NCBI GenBank assembly: GCA_002172675.1
Contig: NETF01000058.1
Span: 17,587 to 81,586 of the forward strand
DNA: 64,000 bases
Direction: 5' to 3'
From: an unicellular cyanobacterium SU3
Lineage (GTDB): Bacteria > Cyanobacteriota > Cyanobacteriia > Cyanobacteriales > Microcystaceae
The position numbers were made by a program, and so were the translations under genes. The number at the start of each line of letters is the position of its first letter. Position 1 is the stretch's first letter. The notes beneath the pieces are model-generated. The model had not been told where the DNA came from, did no database searches, and was given only the letters and a program-made list of their open reading frames with translations. Of this stretch, positions 54,553 to 62,550 are shown one piece after another.

Positions 54553-54963
54553 ATGGAAAATAAAAAAAGTTGGGCCATTATAAACAAAAAGAATACCAAA
54601 CTTTTAGCCTATTGGACCTTGGCGTGGTTACTTTCTATGGCTTTGGCTACATTTGGGCCCAAATTACTTTGGGATAATCAAACTATCTTTTCTGTCATTG
54701 CTATTTTATTGAATGTACTTATAGGCATAGGAATGATTTTGGCTAACAAACGCCACTTGAGTGGGCTGGACGAAATGCAAAGAAAACTACATTTAGAAGC
54801 CATGGCTATTGCATTGGGTGTAGCCGTTGTCTGTGGCTTGGGTTATTCTAGTTTAGATATAAGTAATGTAATAGCCTACGATGCTGAAATTTCACATTTG
54901 GTTATTCTTATAGGGCTCACTTACCTTGGTGGGGTAATCATTGGTAATTATCGATACAAATGA
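54553..54963 (+). CDS. Small integral membrane protein paired with an XRE regulator
   Basis: This 136-residue protein has four hydrophobic segments (about 20-37, 45-64, 80-98, 110-130). The loop RHLSGLDEMQRKLHLEAMAI contains a DEMQRKI-like motif found in small membrane proteins that accompany short XRE regulators in many bacteria. It overlaps the regulator gene by 4 bp (ATGA), so the two are translationally coupled. Such pairs may sense membrane state, but no established function is known to me. Confidence 0.75.
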   Translation: MENKKSWAIINKKNTKLLAYWTLAWLLSMALATFGPKLLWDNQTIFSVIAILLNVLIGIGMILANKRHLSGLDEMQRKLHLEAMAIALGVAVVCGLGYSSLDISNVIAYDAEISHLVILIGLTYLGGVIIGNYRYK

Positions 54964-55154
54964 AAAACAGGATCAAAGTTTTGCGGGCAGAAAACGATAT
55001 GACCCAAGCGCAATTGGCTGAAAGCGTAGAAGTATCGAGGCAAACCATTAATGCGATTGAAAAGGGCAAATTTGACCCAAGCTTGCCCTTGGCCTTTAAA
55101 ATTGCCAAATTATTCAGCAAAAAAATTGAAGAGGTCTTTTTGGATGAGGGTTGA
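54960..55154 (+). CDS. Short XRE-family transcriptional regulator
   Basis: The 64-residue protein is just a helix-turn-helix: IKVLRAENDMTQAQLAESVE, VSRQTINAIEKGKFDPSLP, AFKIAKLFSKKIEEVF. This is the YgzD-like short Cro/CI form, which acts as a dimer. It is the second gene of the operon, coupled to the membrane protein gene. The palindrome at 54516-54533 is its most likely binding site, giving negative autoregulation; that is inference. Confidence 0.92.
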   Translation: MKNRIKVLRAENDMTQAQLAESVEVSRQTINAIEKGKFDPSLPLAFKIAKLFSKKIEEVFLDEG

Positions 55155-55210
55155 GTTAGAAATTAGTGGCTTTTTTACTTATTAATTTTGCCCACTTCTC
55201 TCCACCCACC

Positions 55211-55300
55211 CGTTATTCCCAGCGTAGCGTGGGAATCTCCTCATTTTGAGAATAATAAATTGTATTGCCACTCAAATAAGGAGAATCCCACATCCATTCC
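55211..55300. repeat. REP/MITE-like imperfect inverted repeat
   Basis: Arms at 55229-55250 and 55271-55291 pair over about 21 bp with a few mismatches, around a 20-nt loop. The left end has the smaller hairpin ATTCCCA-GCGTAGCG-TGGGAAT. From memory, the GCGTAGCGTGGGAATCTCC core resembles dispersed palindromic repeats in several Bacteroidota and Proteobacteria genomes. Confidence 0.6.
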
Positions 55301-55397
55301 AACTCACAAAACATACCCGAAAAGAATGTTGATTAAAGTAAAATGAGAGATTTACACCCATAATATTTATTCAAAAATAGATGCTATATGATTTTAT

Positions 55398-55481
55398 TCG
55401 GTGCGAAGCATTCGGTGCGAAGCATTCGGTGCGAAGCATTCGGTGCGAAGCATTCGGTGCGAAGCACTCGGTGCGAAGCAC
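55398..55481 (+). repeat. Second tandem array of the 14-bp unit, six copies
   Basis: Six uninterrupted units of TCGGTGCGAAGCAT run from 55398 to 55481; the last two end GCAC. The unit differs from the first array only at the GTAC/GCAT end. As in the first array, the final GCAC copy is followed by TTAA and the array is preceded by TATATGA and a T-rich spacer. Confidence 0.95.
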
Positions 55482-55540
55482 TTAAAAATTTAGAAAGCTA
55501 AGTTTAAGGTCATAGTTTAAAGGGTTAAGAGAAGTTAGAG

Positions 55541-55569
55541 AGGTCTTTATTACAAGACTTTATTTTTTT
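55541..55569 (+). terminator. Weak terminator-like hairpin
   Basis: AGGTCTT and AAGACTT form a 7-bp stem with one G-T pair, loop TATTAC, then TATTTTTTT. It may end a transcript that crosses the repeat region. Confidence 0.4.
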
Positions 55570-55730
55570 CTAACCTCTAAATTCTAGTTTCTAATCTCTT
55601 GGCTTTCAACAGTAATCAGTTGTAAATCCAGATTTATCAAGTAATTTCATAAAGAGCCCAAAAATATCTGTTATGAAACCTTTTTTCAATTCAAAAAATC
55701 AATAAAATTTTCATTCCTAAAAAAAAATCC

Positions 55731-55767
55731 ACCTTTTCTGTAACCTTTTCTGCATCTTCAGGTAACC
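55731..55767 (+). promoter_or_regulatory. Candidate ECF-sigma promoter repeats
   Basis: ACCTTTTCTG occurs twice (55731-55740 and 55743-55752), forming TGTAACC between them, and GTAACC recurs at 55762-55767. This sits about 65-100 bp before the sigma gene, in a position for autoregulation. Confidence 0.35.
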
Positions 55768-55829
55768 AGTCCAAATCCGATAAAAATTAAAGAAAACAAT
55801 AACGCCTAAGGGCAATACCATACAATACT

Positions 55830-56369
55830 ATGACGGATGAAGCAGTAATGGCGATGGTTAAAAAGGGAGACCTTGAAAAAGCGGCCATTTTATTTGAACG
55901 GTACCAGGCAATGCTCTATAACTTTTTTGTAAAACTCAGTTTTGAAACTGAATTGAGCAAAGACTTGACGCAGAACGTGTTTTACAGGCTCATAAAATAC
56001 AGAAACAGCTTTAATGAGCAGAAACCTTTCAAAGCTTGGTTTTTTCAGTTGGCGCGCAACCAATACCTCGATCATATAAAGAACATCAAAAACAAAAGAT
56101 CTCGTTTCGACGACCTTGAAAAGTTAGCCCATAAAGCAGCTGAAAACATGCAAGACGAAGCGCAGAAAGAAAGAGAAAAAGTATTGTATAAAGCCCTGAG
56201 CTTATTAGATGAAGAACAAAGAGAAATGATTGTATTGAGCAAGTTTCAAAAAATGAAATATATAGAAATCGCCCAGATACTTGGCATTACAGAAAGTGCT
56301 GTAAAAGTGAAAGTACACAGGGCTATAAAAAAATTAAAAGGTGTCTATTTCATGACCGAACAAAATTAA
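55830..56369 (+). CDS. ECF-type RNA polymerase sigma factor
   Basis: The 179-residue protein has sigma region 2 (FERYQAMLYNFFVKLS, LTQNVFYRLIKYRNSFNEQK, FKAWFFQLARNQYLDHIKN) and region 4 (LSLLDEEQREMIVLSKFQKM, KYIEIAQILGITESAVKVKV). Region 4 includes the helix-turn-helix that reads the -35 element. It heads a plus-strand set with an anti-sigma-like HEAT protein (12 bp later) and two DUF4097 proteins. The whole unit looks like an envelope-stress regulon. Confidence 0.93.
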   Translation: MTDEAVMAMVKKGDLEKAAILFERYQAMLYNFFVKLSFETELSKDLTQNVFYRLIKYRNSFNEQKPFKAWFFQLARNQYLDHIKNIKNKRSRFDDLEKLAHKAAENMQDEAQKEREKVLYKALSLLDEEQREMIVLSKFQKMKYIEIAQILGITESAVKVKVHRAIKKLKGVYFMTEQN

Positions 56370-56381
56370 ACCCATATAACT

Positions 56382-57194
56382 ATGGAAAATAAACCCGATA
56401 AAGATCAATTGATTGCCTACCTAGAAGGCACACTTTCAGCATCAGAAATTAAAGATGTTGAGAAAAGATTAACTGAGGATGCAGATTATTTTACCGAGTA
56501 TGACCAATTGCGTATCATATACGATAGCATGGAAAACTCTGTGGAATTTGAAGCTCCAGAAGAAATTTCGGCTGACTTTTATGCACTACTTTCTAAAGAG
56601 ATAGAAGCTGAAAAAGACGCGGCTAACTTTGGCAAAGCAGGCAAGGTAATCCATTTAATAAAAACAACTTGGAACAGTTCATTGCCTTTGCGTATAGCTG
56701 CCTCAGTAGCGCTTTTCTTAGCTGGTTTCTTCATCGACAAGCAAATAAATATAGAGCAACTGCAAACCAAAGAAGTAGCCACATTGCGCGACGAATTGAA
56801 CACGACAAAAACCTTGGTAATGCTCTCTTTGCTCAAGCAGCAGTCTGCCAGTGACCGCATTATGGCGGTAAATTATACTTACGAAATGCATGAGGTAGAT
56901 AAGCGCATTATCGAAGCACTTTCAGAAACTTTAGCAAGTGATGAAAATCCGAATGTACGTATGGCTGCTTGCGAAGCTTTAATTCACTATAAAAGTAAAC
57001 CAGATGTGCAAGAAGTTTTGCTAAGCACATTGGCTGAACAAGAAGATCCAAGCATTCAGGTACTCATTATAGATGCACTCATCGAGTTGGAAGATCCTAG
57101 GGCTGTAGCCTCATTACAAAAATTAATAGACACCCAAGAAATACTAGATATAGTAAAAAACAAGGCCCAAGAAGGCATTGGAAAATTAATGTAA
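56382..57194 (+). CDS. Anti-sigma-like membrane protein with HEAT repeats
   Basis: In this 270-residue protein the N-terminal part (about 1-90) resembles anti-sigma cytosolic domains (LIAYLEGTLSASEIKDVEKR). A single membrane helix follows (about 103-118, LRIAASVALFLAGFFID). The periplasmic part contains two to three HEAT-type repeats (ALSETLASDENPNVRMAACE, ALIELEDPRAVASLQKLIDT). It should hold the sigma factor at the membrane and release it on an envelope signal read by the HEAT domain. The gap to the sigma gene is 12 bp. Confidence 0.75.
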   Translation: MENKPDKDQLIAYLEGTLSASEIKDVEKRLTEDADYFTEYDQLRIIYDSMENSVEFEAPEEISADFYALLSKEIEAEKDAANFGKAGKVIHLIKTTWNSSLPLRIAASVALFLAGFFIDKQINIEQLQTKEVATLRDELNTTKTLVMLSLLKQQSASDRIMAVNYTYEMHEVDKRIIEALSETLASDENPNVRMAACEALIHYKSKPDVQEVLLSTLAEQEDPSIQVLIIDALIELEDPRAVASLQKLIDTQEILDIVKNKAQEGIGKLM

Positions 57195-57248
57195 ACCTTT
57201 GAATTTAAGTTAATTATGATATTTCAAATTAATATAAAAAGCAATAAA

Positions 57249-58031
57249 ATGAAAAAGATATTTTTAGCGATTTTATTCCTAGCACTCAGTTTTAGTCTAA
57301 TTCAAGCACAATCGCTTGAAAATGAATATAAATTAAATTTAGATGGTAGAACAAGCTTATCTCTAGAGTTATTCGATTCTGAATTGCAAATAACAGGGTA
57401 TAATGGTAGCGACTTGGTTATCTCTGCCAAAGGCTATAGAAAACCACCAGAAAGAGCCCAAGGTTTAAAGCCTTTATACAACACCGCAGTAGATAATACC
57501 AATATTGGTCTTTCCGTTTTAGAAATGGGTGGGGAAATAAATATTCAAAAAGCAACGCGAGAAGATGTAGATTATGTGCTTAAAGTACCACAAAATATAA
57601 ATATCACTATCACTGAGACCAATTGGCACGGAGATCATTTTAAGATCGATAATATAACCGGTGAAATAGAAGTCAATGCCAAATCTTCAGATATTGAAAT
57701 CACCAATGCAGCAGGCCCTATTATAGCCAGTACTACCAATGGAGATATCAATATAGTATTTAAATCATTGAATCAAGAGAAGCCTAATTCCATCAAATCG
57801 ATTAACGGCTATGTAGATGTTACTCTACCCGCCAATGCAAAAAGTGCCATTAAGATGAGGGCCATGAATGGAGAAATCTTCACGAATTTCGAACTTACTT
57901 TTAAGACCACTGAAGACAATACTAGAAGAATTGGTGGCGGAGGTAAAATTGAAGGAGCTATTAATGGTGGTGGTACAGAACTAAATCTCAATACCATTAA
58001 CGATAATATCTATCTGAGAAAGGCAGAATAA
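57249..58031 (+). CDS. Periplasmic DUF4097-type protein
   Basis: I prefer the ATG at 57249 because it starts the signal peptide MKKIFLAILFLALSFSLIQA. The product has 260 residues and a beta-helix-like DUF4097 domain with spaced repeats (ITGEIEVNAKSSDIEITNAA, TTNGDINIVFKSLN, SINGYVDVTLPANAKSAI). These domains (adhesin-like) often stand downstream of ECF sigma/anti-sigma pairs in Bacteroidota. The function is unknown. A similar gene follows, which suggests duplication. Confidence 0.75.
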   Translation: MKKIFLAILFLALSFSLIQAQSLENEYKLNLDGRTSLSLELFDSELQITGYNGSDLVISAKGYRKPPERAQGLKPLYNTAVDNTNIGLSVLEMGGEINIQKATREDVDYVLKVPQNINITITETNWHGDHFKIDNITGEIEVNAKSSDIEITNAAGPIIASTTNGDINIVFKSLNQEKPNSIKSINGYVDVTLPANAKSAIKMRAMNGEIFTNFELTFKTTEDNTRRIGGGGKIEGAINGGGTELNLNTINDNIYLRKAE

Positions 58032-58087
58032 AATAATTCTCAGACTAGTACTTTCCCCACTTCTTCTATTTCAAAAATTTTATACCT

Positions 58088-58792
58088 ATGAAAAATATAT
58101 TAATAGCAGGGATATTTTCCCTGCTTACCTCGCCCCTTTTTGCCCAAAAAATTATTGAAAAGGAATTTGATTTACCTGCTTCGAGACAAGTTTCTTTAGA
58201 ACTCAAGTTTGGAGAACTCATTAAAATAAGTACTTGGAAAAGCAATAAAGTAGCATTTAAAGCTAGTATAGACCTAAACAATGGATTATTAAACGATTCA
58301 CTCAAGCATGAATTCTTGGATGGAGAAGTACTTAATATCAAGTCGTCAATTCCTAAAGGCTTCAACAATTGGATGAGCAAAAGATATTATGATTCAGATA
58401 ATGAAAACATCAGGTATTGGACTGGCAATGAAAAAAGCGTAATTATCAGCGAAGTTTATTATGAGTTAAAAGTACCCAAAAACTGTTTAATTAAGATAAA
58501 CACCATTAATGCCGATGTGGAAATCAGAAATTTACTACAAAGTATGGATATTAAAACTATTAATGGTTTTGTTGATGCCAATTGGAGTGAAAAAGTAACT
58601 GCCGATTTTGAGTTAAAAACCATTAATGGTGAGGTTTATTCAGATATTGATGGATTGAAATTTCTGAACAAAAAAGAAAATCCATTAGTAGGTTACAATT
58701 TAAAAGCACAGTTGGGAAATAGTAATAATAAAAAAGTGAAATTACATACCATTAATGGCGATGTATTTTTAAGAAAATCAGACAATATTTAA
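58088..58792 (+). CDS. Second periplasmic DUF4097-type protein
   Basis: The 234-residue protein has a signal peptide ending TSPLFAQ and the same repeating pattern as its upstream neighbour: INTINADVEIRNL, KTINGFVDANW, KTINGEVYSDI, HTINGDVFLRKSDN. The closing TINGDVFLRK mirrors the TINDNIYLRK close of the first protein, which supports a tandem duplication. The gap between the genes is 56 bp. Its probable place is the periplasm, as part of the sigma regulon. Confidence 0.72.
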   Translation: MKNILIAGIFSLLTSPLFAQKIIEKEFDLPASRQVSLELKFGELIKISTWKSNKVAFKASIDLNNGLLNDSLKHEFLDGEVLNIKSSIPKGFNNWMSKRYYDSDNENIRYWTGNEKSVIISEVYYELKVPKNCLIKINTINADVEIRNLLQSMDIKTINGFVDANWSEKVTADFELKTINGEVYSDIDGLKFLNKKENPLVGYNLKAQLGNSNNKKVKLHTINGDVFLRKSDNI

Positions 58793-58862
58793 ATAATTTG
58801 TTTACCTGTTCCATCTGGAAAGTATGGAGATAAAATAATTTTTTAATCTAAATTCTTTTAAG

Positions 58863-59294
58863 ATGGGTTTATTCACTGAAGCTTGGGCCAGCAGCGGTCA
58901 TCAATTTTTAATCAAAAGCAATCCTATACAATTAGGAGATTTTGGCAAAGTTAAAATCGATATTGATTTCAGCGATAAAGCATATGCCATAGGTATAGAT
59001 AAGGCTAATAGGCATAGTTATTACATCTCTTTTATGGTTCAGAACCTTACGCATAGTAACCAAGGAGCAGAAGTATGGTTGAACAATAAGAAAATTGGAG
59101 AAATTCATGCTTATCCTGATGAAAACCAGAGGCATTGGTACATGCAAACCATTATTTTAGATAATATCATTGAAGACAAAAAAAATGAAATTGAAATTTT
59201 AGCTGCAAGAAGAAAAGATGGAGGTAATGATCTTTACGATGATTTCTTGATTAAAAATATGATCCTTCATTATAATATTTCTTACCGAGATTAA
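58863..59294 (+). CDS. Conserved hypothetical protein, beta-sandwich-like
   Basis: The 143-residue protein has no signal peptide. It is a single predicted beta-rich domain (QLGDFGKVKIDIDFSDKAYA, GAEVWLNNKKIGEIHAYPDE, HWYMQTIILDNIIEDKKNEI) and looks like a carbohydrate-binding or jelly-roll fold. I do not recognise a family. It follows the DUF4097 genes by 70 bp and is closed by a terminator, so it may be the last gene of the same transcript. Confidence 0.55.
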   Translation: MGLFTEAWASSGHQFLIKSNPIQLGDFGKVKIDIDFSDKAYAIGIDKANRHSYYISFMVQNLTHSNQGAEVWLNNKKIGEIHAYPDENQRHWYMQTIILDNIIEDKKNEIEILAARRKDGGNDLYDDFLIKNMILHYNISYRD

Positions 59295-59326
59295 TGTAGA
59301 TTTTTGCAAAGCATCATTAAATTAAG

Positions 59327-59349
59327 AGGCGTATTGTACGCCTTTTTTT
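59327..59349 (+). terminator. Rho-independent terminator
   Basis: AGGCGTA and TACGCCT form a perfect 7-bp stem around TTG and are followed by seven T. It ends the sigma/DUF4097 transcript or its last gene. Confidence 0.85.
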
Positions 59350-59463
59350 GTTGTATTTCGCCAAGTATAATCTCAAAAAAATCGTTAAATTTATAGCATC
59401 ATCTTCTAGCATAAGCTTACCAAGCAAAGGATTGGCAAATCCTACTAACCTTACCTAAAACAC

Positions 59464-60450
59464 ATGATTATGAGTAAAAGCTTTAGAACGGAAATAAGCC
59501 TAAATCCTCCTCATTATAAAATTGACCATCAGGATAAAATATTCACAATTGGTTCTTGTTTTTCAGACCATATCGGCAATCTGTTAAATAAGAATAAGTT
59601 TGGGGTTATGGTCAACCCATTTGGAATTATCTTTAACCCAATTTCTGCCATGCATTTATTGCAAAATGCTTTACTGGGCAATTCACTATCCGAAGAAAAA
59701 ATTATTCAAAATCAAGGAATGTATTACCATTACGATCTACATTCTGAAATTACTTCCGCAGACAAAAACACACTTATAAACCACATCAATCAGAGTTTAC
59801 AATCAACGGGAAGCTTTTTAAAAAAAAGCAAGGTACTTATCCTCACATTTGGTACAGCTCATGTTTATCGTTTATTGAAAAATAAAGAGGTAGTGGCAAA
59901 CTGCCACAAAATGCCAGCAAACTTATTTAACAAAGAGCTACTTACACCAGAGCAAATAATTTTGGCTTTTAATGAATTACATAAGTTACTATTACCAAAT
60001 ACAACCATAATATTGACTGTAAGCCCTGTAAGGCATATAAAGGATACCCTTATTTTTAATTCTGTAAGCAAATCCGTCTTGAGGTTGGCATGCCATCATC
60101 TATGTGAACAACACCCCAATGTACATTATTTTCCTGCTTATGAGATGCTACTTGATGATCTACGCGACTATAGGTTTTACGAGCCTGATATGATACATCC
60201 TAATGCTACTGCTATCAGCTATATATGGGAACATTTTAGTCATTTATTCTTATCAGAACAAAGCAATCAATTTATTACTAAATGGGAGAAAATAATGAAA
60301 GCATTAGAACATCGACCGTTTAACCCTGCTACTGAAGAACACAAGGATTTTTTAAAAAATACACTTGATAAGTTACAAGAATTCAAAGAAACCGATGTGA
60401 GCAAAGAAATAAAGATAGTTGAAGATAAACTTCAATTATTTAAGATGTAG
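59464..60450 (+). CDS. GSCFA-domain protein
   Basis: The 328-residue protein carries the name-giving motif GSCFSDHIG near residue 30, then GVMVNPFGIIFNPISAMHLL, LILTFGTAHVYRLL and TVSPVRHIKDTLIFN. The C-terminal part has DDLRDYRFYEPDMIHPNATA. GSCFA is an SGNH-hydrolase-like family common in Bacteroidota, and its substrate is not established to my knowledge. It is probably cytoplasmic. The gene is convergent with and overlaps the hydrogenase protease gene by 15 bp. Confidence 0.9.
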   Translation: MIMSKSFRTEISLNPPHYKIDHQDKIFTIGSCFSDHIGNLLNKNKFGVMVNPFGIIFNPISAMHLLQNALLGNSLSEEKIIQNQGMYYHYDLHSEITSADKNTLINHINQSLQSTGSFLKKSKVLILTFGTAHVYRLLKNKEVVANCHKMPANLFNKELLTPEQIILAFNELHKLLLPNTTIILTVSPVRHIKDTLIFNSVSKSVLRLACHHLCEQHPNVHYFPAYEMLLDDLRDYRFYEPDMIHPNATAISYIWEHFSHLFLSEQSNQFITKWEKIMKALEHRPFNPATEEHKDFLKNTLDKLQEFKETDVSKEIKIVEDKLQLFKM

Positions 60451-60897
60451 GCTTAGTTTTTCCATCCATAAAGAAATAAAGCGTATTGCGGTTTTTAGGT
60501 TTTTCTTTCCAATGGAACTTATGGCTTCGCTATAGCCCCATTGGTTGCCTGCGATATGAAATTGCCAGATATGCGCTGAAAAATTATAATATTCTTGAGC
60601 TATTTGCAGCAACATGCCTGGGCTGAAACTGTGCATACTAAAACTAAGTTCTTTGGGCTTTACTTTTTCCAATTTATATTGGGAGGAAATCTCCTTGGAG
60701 GCATCCGCAAAAATCACCAAATCGTATTTTAATAACAGTAAGACATCTTCAATATTCAGTTGATAATTTTGAGTAGTATCTATCTGTAAACCAGGCCATT
60801 TATTTTTAAGCTTTTCCATATGCTCAGTAAATAATAAGCCCAATCTATCGTCTCCTCTTGCCGGATTCCCAATTCCAAATATCAAAACCTTAGTCAA
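60436..60897 (-). CDS. Hydrogenase maturation endopeptidase
   Basis: This 153-residue protein belongs to the HyaD/HycI/HoxW family, which removes the C-terminal extension of the [NiFe]-hydrogenase large subunit after nickel insertion. LIFGIGNPARGDDRLGLLF is the conserved N-terminal motif with the nickel-binding acidic residue, and VIFADASKEI holds the second. It lies downstream of hoxH in the same orientation. HoxH ends in a cleavable tail, so the two fit as enzyme and substrate. Confidence 0.85.
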   Translation of the reverse strand: MTKVLIFGIGNPARGDDRLGLLFTEHMEKLKNKWPGLQIDTTQNYQLNIEDVLLLLKYDLVIFADASKEISSQYKLEKVKPKELSFSMHSFSPGMLLQIAQEYYNFSAHIWQFHIAGNQWGYSEAISSIGKKNLKTAIRFISLWMEKLSLHLK

Positions 60898-60962
60898 AAT
60901 ATTTCATTTAAAATTCTATTTCCATGGAGTTGAAGGCTCTATATGAAATTACTCGATAAGTA

Positions 60963-61042
60963 TTGGTGGTACAACTTGGTCCAGTTACTTGCCTTCTAGT
61001 TTTAATATTATAGTAGTCGTACCACCAAGAATCTAAAGATTC
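60963..61042. repeat. Inverted repeats between the hydrogenase large subunit and its protease
   Basis: TTGGTGGTAC (60963-60972) and GTACCACCAA (61019-61028) are perfect 10-bp inverted repeats with a 46-nt spacer. Next to the second arm, GAATCT-AA-AGATTC (61029-61042) forms a second short hairpin. Confidence 0.5.
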
Positions 61043-61081
61043 CTTCAAGCAAAATCATGTAGTACCGAATTAAATGTATTG

Positions 61082-62530
61082 TCACCTAAATCTTTCTTCA
61101 ATTATATCTTTGTTTGCATTATACAAACTCACTTGTAGTGGCATCTGCCCTAGGGCATGTGTGGCACAACTCAAACAAGGATCATAAGCACGAATTGCTA
61201 CTTCAACAGCATTCATCATCTCTTCGGTAATATTGGTTTGTTCTTCCATGTATTTTTTGGCCACTTCATTAACAGCTCTATTAATTCCCTCATTGTTATG
61301 TGTTGTAGAAACAATCAAATTTGCCATTTCCACAAGGTCGTCCTCGCCAATTCGATAATGATGTATTAGTGTACCCCGTGGCGCCTCTATAATTCCTATT
61401 CCCTCTTTCCCTTTTTCACCTTTAGCCAACAATTTATCTCCTTGCAAATCAGAATCCTCTAATAATTCCTTGATGATTTCTGCCGCATGCAACAATTCAA
61501 TAAGTCTAGCCCAGTGCATGTGCATGGTCATATGATTCGGTTTGCCATTAGTGTAAGCTTTAAAGTGTTCAAATGCCTTTTGAGCTTTAGGAGTTGATAT
61601 AAAATCTGCACAATTGAGCCTTGCTAAAGGGCCTACCCGATACCAACCTGATTTTGGTCCTAGTTGAGTTAAAAACGGGAACTTCATATAAGACCATTCC
61701 TTCACCTCTTCTTTAATAAAAGTATAATATTGCTTTTCATTAATGCCATCAGCTATCATATTTCCTTCGGCATCAATCACCCTTAATTTCCCATCATATA
61801 GTTCTAAGCCACCATCTTTATTTACCAAACTCATATAAGCAGAAGGTACCACTGAAAAATTATCTATTAACTTTTGGTTTTTTTGGTGAAACTCTCGAAA
61901 AAATGTGAGTGTCTCTTCGGCCCAATTAATCATTGTGTCGATATGCATGTCATTTTTTTTGTCTAGCAAGGATGCTTTTTCTGCTAGACTAAGGTTTTTA
62001 TTAATCCCTCCAGGAATTGCGCCTGTACCATGAATGCGTTTACCAGCAGTTAACCTTATTACTTCTTGTCCATATTTTCTTAATAGAATACCTTCTTTAG
62101 CTAGCTTTGGGAATTGGCCTGCCACTCCAATAATATTTCTAATAGAAGGGTCTGCCCCTATTCCGAATAGAAGGTCAGGAGAAGATAAATAGAAAAAATG
62201 CAAGGCATGTGATTGCAATATTTGCCCATAATGCATCAGTCGACGCATTTTATATGCCGTAATAGGTAAATCATGTTGAGATAAGCCTAAGAAAGAATCA
62301 AGTGCTTTTGCCGCCGCTAAATGATGGCTTACGGGGCATATCCCACAAAGACGCTGCACAATAACCGGCATTTCCCAAAATGGTCTACCCTGAATAAAGC
62401 GCTCAAATCCTCTAAACTCTACAATGTGTAAGCGACTTTCTGTTACTTTATGATTATCATCCAAATGAATGGTCACTTTTCCGTGACCTTCTACCCTAGT
62501 TAATGGCGAAATTGTGATAGTATCACTCAT
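61082..62530 (-). CDS. hoxH: [NiFe]-hydrogenase large subunit, NAD-linked type (HoxH)
   Basis: The 482-residue protein has the four nickel-ligand cysteines: Cys62 and Cys65 in RLCGICPVSHH and Cys452 and Cys455 in DPCLSCATH. After His458 a 24-residue tail follows, which the maturation protease should remove. SPLTRVEGHGKVTIHL opens the protein as in all group 3 enzymes. The hoxU/hoxY/hoxF order upstream identifies a group 3d-like bidirectional NAD+-reducing hydrogenase. No internal stop or frameshift is seen here, in contrast to the two preceding genes. Confidence 0.93.
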   Translation of the reverse strand: MSDTITISPLTRVEGHGKVTIHLDDNHKVTESRLHIVEFRGFERFIQGRPFWEMPVIVQRLCGICPVSHHLAAAKALDSFLGLSQHDLPITAYKMRRLMHYGQILQSHALHFFYLSSPDLLFGIGADPSIRNIIGVAGQFPKLAKEGILLRKYGQEVIRLTAGKRIHGTGAIPGGINKNLSLAEKASLLDKKNDMHIDTMINWAEETLTFFREFHQKNQKLIDNFSVVPSAYMSLVNKDGGLELYDGKLRVIDAEGNMIADGINEKQYYTFIKEEVKEWSYMKFPFLTQLGPKSGWYRVGPLARLNCADFISTPKAQKAFEHFKAYTNGKPNHMTMHMHWARLIELLHAAEIIKELLEDSDLQGDKLLAKGEKGKEGIGIIEAPRGTLIHHYRIGEDDLVEMANLIVSTTHNNEGINRAVNEVAKKYMEEQTNITEEMMNAVEVAIRAYDPCLSCATHALGQMPLQVSLYNANKDIIEERFR

Positions 62531-62550
62531 GATTTTGATTAAAAAAAAAT

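Larger units (their letters stand above)
55155..55829. other. Long intergenic region with repeats (675 bp)
   Basis: This non-coding stretch holds, in order, a REP-like inverted repeat (55211-55300), the second 14-bp tandem array (55398-55481), a weak terminator-like hairpin (55541-55569) and candidate ECF promoter repeats (55731-55767). No ORF or RNA gene of known family was recognised. Confidence 0.7.
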
